Assembly: GCF_000204195.1 (NCBI RefSeq)
Contig: NZ_AFBG01000018.1
Location: forward strand, 248,001 to 312,000
DNA: 64,000 nucleotides
Reading direction: 5' to 3'
Source of the DNA: Acidovorax radicis N35
GTDB lineage: Bacteria > Pseudomonadota > Gammaproteobacteria > Burkholderiales > Burkholderiaceae_C
Of this stretch, positions 44,457-53,034 are shown one piece after another. Position numbers and translations under genes: made by a program. The notes under the pieces were generated by a model. That model saw only the letters and a list, made by a program, of their open reading frames with translations. It was not told the origin of the DNA and made no database searches. How positions within the stretch are numbered: position 1 is the first letter of the stretch; every line of letters begins with the position of its first letter.

Positions 44457-45359
44457 ATGACAACGCACTACAAAAAACCTTTCCGCCTGGCAGTGCTGGC
44501 CCTGGCCGGCGCGCTATGCACAGCGGCCTTCGCTACCGAGGGTGGAGGCTCCACCTATCCGCTGGGCACCGAGAATTTCATGGCGGGCGCTGCGCCGCCG
44601 CCCGGCCTGTATGTGCTGGAGTACCTCAACTACTACACCACCAGCCGCGTGAACGACGGCCAGGGCAACGCCGTGCCCATCCCCGGCTTCAAGGTGCGCG
44701 CCGCCGCCGCTGCCACGCGCCTGATCTGGATCACCCCCCAGGAGGCGCTGGGCGGCCTGGTAGCCGCGCACGCCATCCTGCCTGTGGTGGACCTGTCGGT
44801 GCGTGCCGGTGGTGCAAACGATTCGCGCACCGGACTGGGCGATGTGACGGTTGGGGGCTCGGTGGCCTGGCACCACTCGCCGCAGCTGCACAGCGTGGTC
44901 GGGCTTGACGCCGTGCTGCCCACCGGCGGGTATGACCGCACGCGCCAGGCCAATATTGGCCGCAACTACCTGTCGCTGCAGCCCCTGGGCGTGTTGACCT
45001 GGATGGACCCGAGCGGCTTCAACGGCGACGTGAAGGCCACGCTGAATTTCAACCGCACCAACAGCGACACCAACTACCGCTCTGGCCGCGAATTCATCGT
45101 GGACTACGCCGCGGGCTGGGGCCTGGGCAATGGCTGGGTGGTGGGGGTGGGGGGCTATGTGTACCGGCAGTGGAGCGACGACAAGGTGGGCGGCGTGGCG
45201 CTGGCGGGCTCGCGTGGCCGCAGCCAGTCCATTGGCCCGTCGGTGCGCTACGCCAACGGCAAGGGCTGGCTCATCACCGCCAAGGTCGAGAAGGAGTTCG
45301 GTGTGCGCAACCGCGCGCAGGGCTCGCAGTTCTGGCTCAAGACCACCATCCCTTTCTGA
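44457..45359 (+). CDS. outer-membrane channel, SphA/MetA-pathway (phenol degradation) family
   Basis: The protein has 300 residues. The signal peptide ends at TAAFATEGG, and GGGSTYPLGTENFMAG is the family N-terminus. The rest is predicted beta-barrel with alternating aromatic/glycine strands, ending in a terminal Phe (TTIPF) as outer-membrane proteins do. The family (PF13557) is linked to catabolic operons and thought to admit hydrophobic substrates. Its place between two binding-protein genes supports the view that this operon imports its substrate across both membranes. AGGAGA precedes the ATG. Confidence 0.87.
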   Translation: MTTHYKKPFRLAVLALAGALCTAAFATEGGGSTYPLGTENFMAGAAPPPGLYVLEYLNYYTTSRVNDGQGNAVPIPGFKVRAAAAATRLIWITPQEALGGLVAAHAILPVVDLSVRAGGANDSRTGLGDVTVGGSVAWHHSPQLHSVVGLDAVLPTGGYDRTRQANIGRNYLSLQPLGVLTWMDPSGFNGDVKATLNFNRTNSDTNYRSGREFIVDYAAGWGLGNGWVVGVGGYVYRQWSDDKVGGVALAGSRGRSQSIGPSVRYANGKGWLITAKVEKEFGVRNRAQGSQFWLKTTIPF

Positions 45360-45395
45360 ACCCTGCAACTGAATTGATCACTGGAGACATTCCCC

Positions 45396-46739
45396 ATGAC
45401 AACCAACACCCCTGAATCCACCGTGGCCGCCTTAGAGGTCGAACAGGCTACGTCCCCCACCATCTCGCGCCGTGGGTTGATCACCGCCGCGGGCGCCGGT
45501 AGCCTTGCGCTGAGCGCCGGCCCGCTGTGGGCCCAGGCTGCAAGCGCAGCGCCCGTGCTCAAGGTGGGCTTCATCAGCCCCCGCACCGGCCCGCTGGGCG
45601 CGCTGGGCGAGACCGACACCTTCATCCTGGCCCAGGTGCGCAAAACGCTGGCGGCAGGCCTGACCATCGGCGGCGTGAAGTACGCGGTGGAGATCCTGGA
45701 CCGCGACACGCAGTCCGACCCGGCCCGCGCCAGCCAGTTGGCCAAGGCGCTGATCAACAGCGACAAGATCGACCTCATGCTCACTACCACCACACCCGAA
45801 ACGGTGAACCCGGTGTCGGATGCGTGCGAGGCGGCGGGCGTACCCTGCCTGTCCACCGTGATGCCGTGGGAGGCCTGGTACTTTGGCCGCGGCGCCAAGC
45901 CCGGTGCGCCATCGCCCTTCAAGTGGACGTACCACTTCTCGTTTGGCGGTGGCAGCTTCACCACGTCGTACACGTCGCAGTTTTCTGCGCTGCCCACCAA
46001 CAAGAAGATTGGCGTGCTGTACCCCAACGATGCCGACGGCAACGCGATTCGCGCCACACTGGCGCCCGAGCTGGCCAAGGCGGGCTTCACCGTGGTGGAC
46101 GCCGGGCCGTATGAGAACGGCACCACCGACTACTCTGCACAGATCGCCAAGTTCAAGGCCGAGCGCTGCGAGATCTTCAACACCTTCCCCATTCCGCCAG
46201 ACTTCGCCACCTTCTGGCGGCAGGCGGCCCAGCAGGGCTACACGCGCATGGTGAAGATTGCGCAGATCGCCAAGACGGGCTTGGTGCCGTCACAGGTGGA
46301 GGCCTTGGGCCCGCTGGCGCTGAACCTGGGCGCCGGGTGCTTCTGGCACAAGACCTTTCCGTATGCGTCGGCGCTGACCGGCCTGACGGGCGTGCAGCTG
46401 GCAGATGCCTACGAGGCCAGCACCGGCAAGCAATGGACACAGATGCTGGGCTCCACCATGTCGCTGTTCGATGCAGGCACCGAGGCGCTGAAAGCCAGCA
46501 CCAACCCGCGCGATAAGGCAGTGCTGGCCAAGGCCATCAGCACCCTCAAGGCCACCACCATGCAAGGCCCGGTGGACTTTGCCAAGGGGCCCGTGCCCAA
46601 CGTGTCGGTGACGCCCGTGGTGGGGGCCCAGTGGGTCAAGCCTGCGGCGGGCAGCAAGTTCAAGCTCGACATCGTGGTCACCGAGAACGCCACGGATCGC
46701 AACATCCCCGTGGCGGCGGCGCTCAAGTCCTACAGCTGA
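45396..46739 (+). CDS. Liv-type ABC transporter substrate-binding protein with Tat-like signal
   Basis: This binding protein has 447 residues. The N-terminus has a twin-arginine-like signal (ISRRGLITAAGAG) followed by a hydrophobic stretch and LWAQAASA, so it may be exported folded. The mature fold starts LKVGFISPRTGPLGALGET and is a type I binding protein. It immediately precedes the ATPase genes of the importer, so it is the more likely main receptor. The ligand is not known. Confidence 0.87.
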   Translation: MTTNTPESTVAALEVEQATSPTISRRGLITAAGAGSLALSAGPLWAQAASAAPVLKVGFISPRTGPLGALGETDTFILAQVRKTLAAGLTIGGVKYAVEILDRDTQSDPARASQLAKALINSDKIDLMLTTTTPETVNPVSDACEAAGVPCLSTVMPWEAWYFGRGAKPGAPSPFKWTYHFSFGGGSFTTSYTSQFSALPTNKKIGVLYPNDADGNAIRATLAPELAKAGFTVVDAGPYENGTTDYSAQIAKFKAERCEIFNTFPIPPDFATFWRQAAQQGYTRMVKIAQIAKTGLVPSQVEALGPLALNLGAGCFWHKTFPYASALTGLTGVQLADAYEASTGKQWTQMLGSTMSLFDAGTEALKASTNPRDKAVLAKAISTLKATTMQGPVDFAKGPVPNVSVTPVVGAQWVKPAAGSKFKLDIVVTENATDRNIPVAAALKSYS

Positions 46740-46745
46740 TTGTCC

Positions 46746-47516
46746 ATGCCACATTCACCTCCATATCCGCAATCCCCGCCAGCGGGCGGGCCGCAGCATC
46801 TGCTGCAGGCCCAGGGCATCGACATGCGCTTTGGTGCCTTGAAGGTGCTGGACCAGCTCGATTTTTTGGTAGGCACCGACGAGGCCGTCGGCATCGTCGG
46901 GCCTAACGGTGCGGGCAAGACCACGCTGCTGAACGTGCTGGCCGGAGCGTTTGCGCCGAGCCAGGGCACCGTCTGGTTCCAGGGGGTGGATGTGAGCGCC
47001 CGCAGTGCGGCAGACCGCTGCCGCGCGGGCATTGCGCGCACCCATCAGGTGCCTCGACCGTTTCTGGGCATGACGGTGTTTGAAAACGTGCTCACCGGCG
47101 CCACGCATGGCGCGGGCCTGCATGCCCGCGACGCGGGTGACCGGGCCATGGAGTGCCTGCGCCTGTGTGGCATGGAGGCGCTGGCCAATCGCCGTGCAGA
47201 GACGCTGGGCTTGCTCGGCCGCAAGCGGCTGGAGCTGGTGCGCGCGCTGGCCACCGGCCCCAAGGTGCTGCTGCTCGACGAGATCGGTGGGGGTCTGACC
47301 GATGCCGAGGCCAGCGAGCTGGTAGCCATGGTGCGCACCATCCAGGCCCGCGGCATTGCCATCGTCTGGATCGAGCACCTGGTGCACGTGCTGCTGCAGG
47401 TCGCCACGCGCCTGGTGTGCATGGACGGCGGACGGATCATTGCCAACGGTGATCCGCAAACCGTGTTGAACGATGCCACCGTGGTCGAGGCCTATCTGGG
47501 CGGGGTGGCGGCATGA
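46746..47516 (+). CDS. livG: Liv-type ABC transporter ATP-binding protein (LivG-like)
   Basis: The ATPase has 256 residues from ATG 46746; a TTG two codons earlier (46740) is possible. Walker A is GPNGAGKTT and Walker B is VLLLDEIGGGL, with Ile-Gly where most LivG have Pro-Thr/Met. The signature is degenerate, LGLLGRKRLELVRAL in place of LSYGQQ, with the Ser and Gly-Gln pattern poorly kept. This resembles some HAAT relatives, but ATP hydrolysis at this site may be unusual. It overlaps the next ATPase gene by four bases. Confidence 0.87.
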   Translation: MPHSPPYPQSPPAGGPQHLLQAQGIDMRFGALKVLDQLDFLVGTDEAVGIVGPNGAGKTTLLNVLAGAFAPSQGTVWFQGVDVSARSAADRCRAGIARTHQVPRPFLGMTVFENVLTGATHGAGLHARDAGDRAMECLRLCGMEALANRRAETLGLLGRKRLELVRALATGPKVLLLDEIGGGLTDAEASELVAMVRTIQARGIAIVWIEHLVHVLLQVATRLVCMDGGRIIANGDPQTVLNDATVVEAYLGGVAA

Positions 47517-48316
47517 GCGCGTTGTTGAGTATTGACAACCTGAACGCCCACCACGGGCAGCTGCCTGCCGTGCGCAATGTGTCGCTGCAGGTGCGCCAGG
47601 GCGACATCCTGGCCCTGGTGGGGGCCAATGGTGCGGGCAAGACCACGCTGCTGCGCACGCTGGCCGGTGCACACCGCGCCAGCAGCGGCACCGTGCGGTG
47701 GGACGGGGTGGACATCACCCGTATGCCTGCCCAGGAGCGTGTGGCCGAAGGCCTGGCCCTGGTGCCCGAGGGGCGACGCCTGTTTGCAGGCATGACGGTG
47801 CGCGAGAACCTGCTCGTGGCGCGTGCAGCGGGTAGACGGGGGCAGTGGAGTTTTGACACCGTGCTGGACGCCTTCCCGCAGCTTGCGCCCAAGCTGAACG
47901 CCCGCGCGGGCGAGCTCTCGGGCGGGCAGCAGCAGGCCGTGGCCATTGGCCGCGCGCTCATGACCAACCCGCGCGTGCTGCTGCTCGACGAGGTCTCGCT
48001 GGGCTTGTCGCCCGTGGCTGTGCAGGGCGTGTACGAGGCGCTGCAGGGCGTGATGGGGCAGGGCACCACGCTGGTATTGGTAGAGCAGGACCTGCAGCGC
48101 GTGCAGGCCGTGGCCAGCCGCATTGCCTGCATGCTCGAAGGCAGCGTGGTGGCCGACGCGCCTGCCGACCAACTCACCCGTGCGCAGATCACAGCGTTTT
48201 ACTTTGGCGCGCAGCGGCTCGAAGCTGCGCCCGTCAGCCACACCACGGGCAGTGCCGACGGCGAAGCTGCCAACCACGCGAGCCACGTCAACCCCGCCCA
48301 CAAGGAGGCCGCATGA
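47513..48316 (+). CDS. livF: Liv-type ABC transporter ATP-binding protein (LivF-like)
   Basis: The second ATPase has 267 residues. Walker A is GANGAGKTT, the signature is LSGGQQQA, and Walker B is VLLLDEVSLGLSP. The C-terminal extension of about 30 residues (TTGSADGEAANHASH) is unusual and low-complexity. Its start and stop both overlap neighbouring genes by four bases (ATGA), so the four transporter genes are translationally coupled. Confidence 0.9.
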   Translation: MSALLSIDNLNAHHGQLPAVRNVSLQVRQGDILALVGANGAGKTTLLRTLAGAHRASSGTVRWDGVDITRMPAQERVAEGLALVPEGRRLFAGMTVRENLLVARAAGRRGQWSFDTVLDAFPQLAPKLNARAGELSGGQQQAVAIGRALMTNPRVLLLDEVSLGLSPVAVQGVYEALQGVMGQGTTLVLVEQDLQRVQAVASRIACMLEGSVVADAPADQLTRAQITAFYFGAQRLEAAPVSHTTGSADGEAANHASHVNPAHKEAA

Positions 48317-49212
48317 ACCTTCTCAATCAGATCGTCCAGGGCCTATTGCTCGGCGGCTACTACGCGTTGCTGGCCTGCGGGCTGTCGTTCATGTTCGGGG
48401 TGATGCGCATCATCAACCTGGCCCACGGCAGCCTGACCGTGGTGGCCGCTTACCTGCTGTGGGTGCTGGCCGAGCCGATGGGCTGGCACCCGCTGCTGGC
48501 CCTGCTGGCGGTGGTGCCTGCCATGGCGCTGCTGGGCTGGCTGCTGCACAAGCTGGTGCTGGAGCGCAGCGCGCGCCTGGGCGCCCTGGTGCCGCTGCTG
48601 GCCACGTTTGGCTTGGCGAGCGTGATCGACAACGTGTTGTTCCAGCACTTCGGTGCCGACACGCGTTCGCTGGCCACCTCCATCGGCACGCTGGCGTACG
48701 ACAGCTGGGAGCTGCCTGGCGGCCTGTATGTGGGGCAGCTGCCCACCCTGGTGCTGGTGCTGGCCGTGCTGTTGCTGGGCGGTCTGCATGCCATGCTGGC
48801 GCACACGGCGCTGGGGCGGCAGATCCGCGCAGCGTCGGAGGATGCCGACACCGCGCGCCTGGTGGGCGTGCGCACCGGCACGGTGTTTGCGGCAGCCTCG
48901 GCCATCACCATGGTCACCGTCACGCTGGCCGGGGCATCGCTGGCCCTGCGGGCCACGTTCGATCCGTTCTCGGGCCCGCAGCAGCTGATCTTTGCGTTTG
49001 AGGCCGTGATCATCGGCGGCGCGGGATCGCTGTGGGGCACCTTGCTGGGCGGCGTGGTGCTGGGCGTGGCGCAGAACCTGGGGGCGCAGGTGCATCCCCA
49101 GGGTTTTCTGATCGCAGGGCACGCCACCTTTCTTGTCATCCTGCTGGCCCGGCTCTACGCGAGCGGTGCGCTGCGCAGGTTCTTCTCTTCCCGCCGCAGG
49201 GCCGTGCCATGA
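48313..49212 (+). CDS. livH: Liv-type ABC transporter permease (LivH-like)
   Basis: This inner-membrane permease has 299 residues with about eight hydrophobic helices. The family signatures are GLLLGGYYALLACGLSFMFG followed by INLAHGSL, and IIGGAGSLWGTLLGGVVLG. The start overlaps the upstream ATPase gene and the stop overlaps the downstream permease gene by four bases each. Confidence 0.9.
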   Translation: MNLLNQIVQGLLLGGYYALLACGLSFMFGVMRIINLAHGSLTVVAAYLLWVLAEPMGWHPLLALLAVVPAMALLGWLLHKLVLERSARLGALVPLLATFGLASVIDNVLFQHFGADTRSLATSIGTLAYDSWELPGGLYVGQLPTLVLVLAVLLLGGLHAMLAHTALGRQIRAASEDADTARLVGVRTGTVFAAASAITMVTVTLAGASLALRATFDPFSGPQQLIFAFEAVIIGGAGSLWGTLLGGVVLGVAQNLGAQVHPQGFLIAGHATFLVILLARLYASGALRRFFSSRRRAVP

Positions 49213-50273
49213 CTGTTCCAACGATCTCTGTTCCCTCCGCACCCACGGGCCCATCACCATGGGTCATCCAGCGCTGGACGCGCGCGTCCATCGCCTTCGC
49301 CAGCGCCACCGTGCTGCTGCTGGCCGTGCTTTGCCTGGGGCCGCTGTGGCTGCAGGCGGGCACGGTGGACCGGCTCACTACGTTGTTCATCTACGTGATC
49401 CTGGCCGTGATGTGGAACGCTTTGGCGGGCTACGCCGGACTGGTGTCGATTGGTCACCAGGCGTTCTTTGGCCTCGGGGCCTACGCCATGGTGCGGCTGG
49501 CCGATGCGGGCCTGGGCCCGTACCCGGCGCTGCTGGTGGGCGCTGTGCTGGTGGCCTTGGTGGCGGTGCCGCTGGCGGCCTTCATGCTGCGCCTGCAGGG
49601 CGGCGAATTTGCGATCGGCATGTGGGTGGTAGCGGCGCTTGCGCACCTGTGTGTGAACCTGGACAGCCTGGTGCAGGGCGAGACGGGCACCTCGATGATT
49701 GCGCTGCAGCAATACGCGGCCGACGACCGGCGTGCGTATACCTACTGGGCCGCGCTGGCCGCCATGGCCGGGCTGTGCTGGGTGGTCTTCCTGCTCTTGC
49801 GCAGCAAGGTGGGCACGGCCGCCCAGGCCATTCGCGACAACGAGACGGCGGCCATTTCGCTCGGTGTGCGCGTGGTCGCCATCAAGCGGCTGGTGTTTGT
49901 GCTATCGGCGTTTGGCTGCGCGCTGGCCGGTGGGCTGTGGCTGGCCACGTCGATCAGCTTTCAGCCCAAGACCTATTTCAGCGTGCAGTGGACGGCCTAC
50001 ATGATCTTCATGGTGTTGGTGGGGGGGATAGGCACCATGGAAGGCCCCATCCTCGGCGCGCTGCTTTTCTTTGCGGTAGAGACCCTGTGGGGCGGGCAGG
50101 GCGTGCTCTACCTTATCGGCCTGGGCGCCATTGCCATGCTGTTCGCGCTCTTCCTGCCCAAGGGCATCTGGGGCGCGGTGCAGCAGCGCTGGGACGTGCA
50201 CCTGCTGTCGGCGGGCTACCGGGTGCGGGCACTCAGGCCGCGCAACCCTGAGGGAGGAATCAATTTGCTATGA
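49209..50273 (+). CDS. livM: Liv-type ABC transporter permease (LivM-like)
   Basis: This permease has 354 residues with about nine hydrophobic helices. LivM hallmarks are NALAGYAGLVSIGHQAFFGLGAY and the loop GTAAQAIRDNETAAISLGV. ATG 49209 overlaps livH by four bases; the open frame extends further upstream only inside livH. The last codons (INLL) and the TGA stop lie in a copy of the dispersed repeat, which may have replaced the original gene end. Confidence 0.9.
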   Translation: MTVPTISVPSAPTGPSPWVIQRWTRASIAFASATVLLLAVLCLGPLWLQAGTVDRLTTLFIYVILAVMWNALAGYAGLVSIGHQAFFGLGAYAMVRLADAGLGPYPALLVGAVLVALVAVPLAAFMLRLQGGEFAIGMWVVAALAHLCVNLDSLVQGETGTSMIALQQYAADDRRAYTYWAALAAMAGLCWVVFLLLRSKVGTAAQAIRDNETAAISLGVRVVAIKRLVFVLSAFGCALAGGLWLATSISFQPKTYFSVQWTAYMIFMVLVGGIGTMEGPILGALLFFAVETLWGGQGVLYLIGLGAIAMLFALFLPKGIWGAVQQRWDVHLLSAGYRVRALRPRNPEGGINLL

Positions 50274-50325
50274 ATTGGATAGCTATAGGTGAATGCAGGT
50301 AAGCGCTGGGTGCCAAATTGATCCA
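50265..50325 (-). repeat. dispersed repeat, copy F (reverse orientation)
   Basis: Read on the plus strand it has TTGCTATGAATTGGATAGCT, then GTAAGCGCTGG and GCCAAATT, which is the reverse of the order in copies A and D. The TGA stop of livM lies in its first bases. Confidence 0.65.
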
Positions 50326-50387
50326 AAAAATACCCGCGTACGCCGCCCAACCTGGTGGGGGCAGCGTGCGCGGGCAGGGGTGGGGAG

Positions 50388-50777
50388 TCACTGGCCCCAG
50401 AACGCGTCTTCCTGCGCCGGATCGCTGGAGAACAGGCGGACTTCAACGATCTTTCCATCGGCGATACGCAGCAGGTCCACGCCCGCCTGCTGGAGCGTGA
50501 GGCCGTCGCGCTCGCCTGCAAACTCGATGCTCACGGCCACCCAGTCGCCGTTGGCCATGTAATGGTCGGCCCGGGTGATCGCAAACGTCCCTTGCGACAC
50601 GGCCATCATCTGGCCCAGCATCTGGCCCACGGCGGCCATGCCACGGTGCGTTCCCGAGAACTGGTTGTTGCCCGGCTGGTGCCAGACCACGTCGGGTGAG
50701 ATAACGCGGCCGAGGGTGGCCTGGTCGCCGGTTTGTGCGGCTTGGATGTAGGTCTTGGCGATTTCAATGGCGTGCAT
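50388..50777 (-). CDS. SnoaL-like/NTF2-fold protein
   Basis: This small cytoplasmic protein has 129 residues with the cone-like SnoaL/NTF2 fold. Characteristic parts are AKTYIQAAQTGDQATL, SPDVVWHQPG and GVDLLRIADGKIVEVRLF. Members include ketosteroid-isomerase-like enzymes and ligand-binding proteins; no catalytic assignment is possible here. It is divergent from an AraC-type regulator gene, which probably controls it. Confidence 0.85.
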   Translation of the reverse strand: MHAIEIAKTYIQAAQTGDQATLGRVISPDVVWHQPGNNQFSGTHRGMAAVGQMLGQMMAVSQGTFAITRADHYMANGDWVAVSIEFAGERDGLTLQQAGVDLLRIADGKIVEVRLFSSDPAQEDAFWGQ

Positions 50778-50827
50778 GTGGATTCCTTGGTGAATTTAGG
50801 GCAACGCCCAGTGGGCGCTGTGAGGTC

Positions 50828-50840
50828 ATTGTTGGACAAT
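50828..50840. promoter_or_regulatory. small inverted repeat in the SnoaL-like/araC divergent region
   Basis: ATTGT and ACAAT form perfect 5-base arms around TGG. The element is about midway between the two divergent start codons, a fitting place for regulator binding, but it is short and could be chance. Confidence 0.25.
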
Positions 50841-50920
50841 AAGAGCCCCTGCGGGCGGTGAAAACCGGGCGATTTACTGTCACTTCAGGACAAATCTCTG
50901 CATCCCGCCGTTGCTGACCC

Positions 50921-51886
50921 ATGACCCCACGCCACCACAAACCCGCCGCAGCCCGCCACCCTGACATCCAGCACCTGAGCTACCAGCCCGAGGGGCTGTA
51001 CCCGCTCGACCTGGAGATATTCCGGGTATCGGACCTGCGGCAACGGGTGGGCGGCGAGGCGCTGGCGTCAACCTACCGCTACGCCTTTCCAACCCTGATC
51101 TTTGTGACGCAGGGAACCTGCCTCCACCTGGTGGACTTCGAGCACGTGCGCTGCGGCCCGGGCTCGGTGCTGGTCCTGCGGCCCGGCAAAGCCCACAGCT
51201 TTGGAGACACCCAGGACTGGGACGGGTGGATGGTGCTGTTCCGCCCCGAATTTCTGTGGGCAGCGGCCCCCGCCGCGCAGGCGCAGACCCCGATCGACGG
51301 GCTGGACGGCCTGCCGACCGCGTGGGTGCTGGGCAGCGACAGCGCGCCGGTGGTTGCCCACGTCATTGCGCAGATGCACAAGGACACGCAGACCCACGCC
51401 GCATCGCTGCATGCCCATGCCTTGTTGCGCTATCAGCTCTATGCCTTGCTGACGCGGCTGCGCATGGCGCATGAGCAGCAGTCCGCGCAGCCCGCACCGC
51501 CGGGGCGCGCGCTGCAGAGGTTCAAGGCGTTTGAATTGCTGGTGGAGAAGCACTTTGCCGCCTGGCACCAACTGCCCCGGTATGCGCAGCAGCTGGGCTG
51601 CTCCGAGAAAAGCCTGGTGCGCGCATCGCTGGAAGCAGCCGGTGTCACACCCAAGGCCTTCATCTCCGCCCGCGTCGTTCTGGAGGCCAAGCGCCTGCTG
51701 GCCCACACCACCTGGCCGGTGGCGCGCATTGCCGAGAGCCTGGGCTACAGCGACCTGGCGAACTTCGCCAAGTTCTTCAAGCGCGAGGCCGGGTGCACCC
51801 CAACCGAATTTCGCAGCAGGCAGGCGGCCCACCACACCCACCAAGCGGGGGAGGCTGGGCGTCCGGCCCCGGCACGCGCAGCCTGA
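50921..51886 (+). CDS. AraC-family transcriptional regulator
   Basis: The protein has 321 residues. The N-terminal half is a cupin-like ligand domain (FVTQGTCLHLVDFEHVRCGP and VLRPGKAHSFGD). The C-terminal 100 residues carry two helix-turn-helix units, the second being VARIAESLGYSDLANFAKFFKREAGCTP, the AraC signature. The final 20 residues are rich in His/Ala/Pro. It is divergent from the SnoaL-like gene, its likely target. Confidence 0.92.
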   Translation: MTPRHHKPAAARHPDIQHLSYQPEGLYPLDLEIFRVSDLRQRVGGEALASTYRYAFPTLIFVTQGTCLHLVDFEHVRCGPGSVLVLRPGKAHSFGDTQDWDGWMVLFRPEFLWAAAPAAQAQTPIDGLDGLPTAWVLGSDSAPVVAHVIAQMHKDTQTHAASLHAHALLRYQLYALLTRLRMAHEQQSAQPAPPGRALQRFKAFELLVEKHFAAWHQLPRYAQQLGCSEKSLVRASLEAAGVTPKAFISARVVLEAKRLLAHTTWPVARIAESLGYSDLANFAKFFKREAGCTPTEFRSRQAAHHTHQAGEAGRPAPARAA

Positions 51887-52051
51887 TCGGCGCAGCCGCG
51901 GCGCATTGACCGCCGCGCGTTGTCGGCCGCGGTTCACGGCTTCGAGCACGTTGCGGTCCCGCACATCGCGCCGCCACGGCCGATGTGCCTTGTGCTGCGC
52001 CAACACCTGTCATGCCGCACCGCAGAAGGCGGCCTGGCAGCGCCTGGCCGC

Positions 52052-52954
52052 CTACCCAGGTTGTTGCGACCGTGCGATGGCGGCGATGACCTGCTCCAGC
52101 GCAGTCGTACCTGCCCGCTGCGCAGCGCCGGCATCGCTCTTGATATCGATGTGCGAGCTATTGAGGCCCACCGTCATTTCCGTGAAGCCCGCCAGCGCAG
52201 CCTTTGAGAAATGAGCGCCCGCCAGCGCCAGCGGCCAATCCGCTGGCGACAGCACCGCCACGTCCACAGGCTTGTGGATCGTGGCCGACACCACGGCGGC
52301 TACATCGTGCGGGCTGTAGTCTTGGGGCCCGGTCAGCGTCACCGCGCGGGTCTGCGTCCATTCTTCCTGCAGCAAGGCAGCGGCAGCCCTGCCGACATCC
52401 AGCGTGGCCACCATCGGAATTCGCCGTTGCGGTGGTGCCAAAAACGTGGGCAAAGTGCCGCTGCGCACCGCTTGGTGAACCAACGGCGTCCAGTTCTCCA
52501 TGAAGTAGGCCGCACGCAGAAAGATGGTGGGCACGCCCGCGTCGCCCACCCGCTGCTCGAACACGCGGTTCATCCCGATCCACCCGATCTTGCAGTCACG
52601 GTCTGCGCCCACCGAGGACAGGGCCACCAGTCTGGGCACGCCCGCTGCGACGGCCGCTTTGGCTACCGCGTCGGCCATCCAAGCAGCCTGCTCGAACAAA
52701 TCTTCGCGGCCATATTGCTGGGGGCAGACGACGTAGGCGCCCCGCACGTTGCGAAGTGCGCGCGTCATGGATGCCACATCGGTCAGGTCGGCCACGGCCA
52801 CCTCTGCGCCGCGGTCGGCCCACGGTTGGCTTTGGGCCGGGTTGCGCACCACCACGCGCACCCGTTGGCCGTCCTGCAACAGCGCGTCGGCGGCGGCTGC
52901 GCCGGTGCGGCCTGTCACGCCAAACACGGCGTAAGGCAGTGAGGAAAAAGTCAT
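52052..52954 (-). CDS. NmrA-like NAD(P)-binding protein
   Basis: The protein has 300 residues and an extended SDR Rossmann fold. The dinucleotide motif is VFGVTGRTGAAAADALL near the N-terminus, followed by RVVVRNP, typical of NmrA/HSCARG-like proteins. The family's sensing or reductase roles cannot be separated by sequence. I choose ATG 52954, which has AGGAG upstream, over the ATG six codons earlier. It is divergent from a LysR regulator gene 80 bases away. Confidence 0.87.
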   Translation of the reverse strand: MTFSSLPYAVFGVTGRTGAAAADALLQDGQRVRVVVRNPAQSQPWADRGAEVAVADLTDVASMTRALRNVRGAYVVCPQQYGREDLFEQAAWMADAVAKAAVAAGVPRLVALSSVGADRDCKIGWIGMNRVFEQRVGDAGVPTIFLRAAYFMENWTPLVHQAVRSGTLPTFLAPPQRRIPMVATLDVGRAAAALLQEEWTQTRAVTLTGPQDYSPHDVAAVVSATIHKPVDVAVLSPADWPLALAGAHFSKAALAGFTEMTVGLNSSHIDIKSDAGAAQRAGTTALEQVIAAIARSQQPG

Positions 52955-53034
52955 GCAAAAACTCCTATTCAAGATGAACAGGAATGGTGGATGATGGCCC
53001 GCAATGCATCAATGACATGGAAGGCATACCGAGA

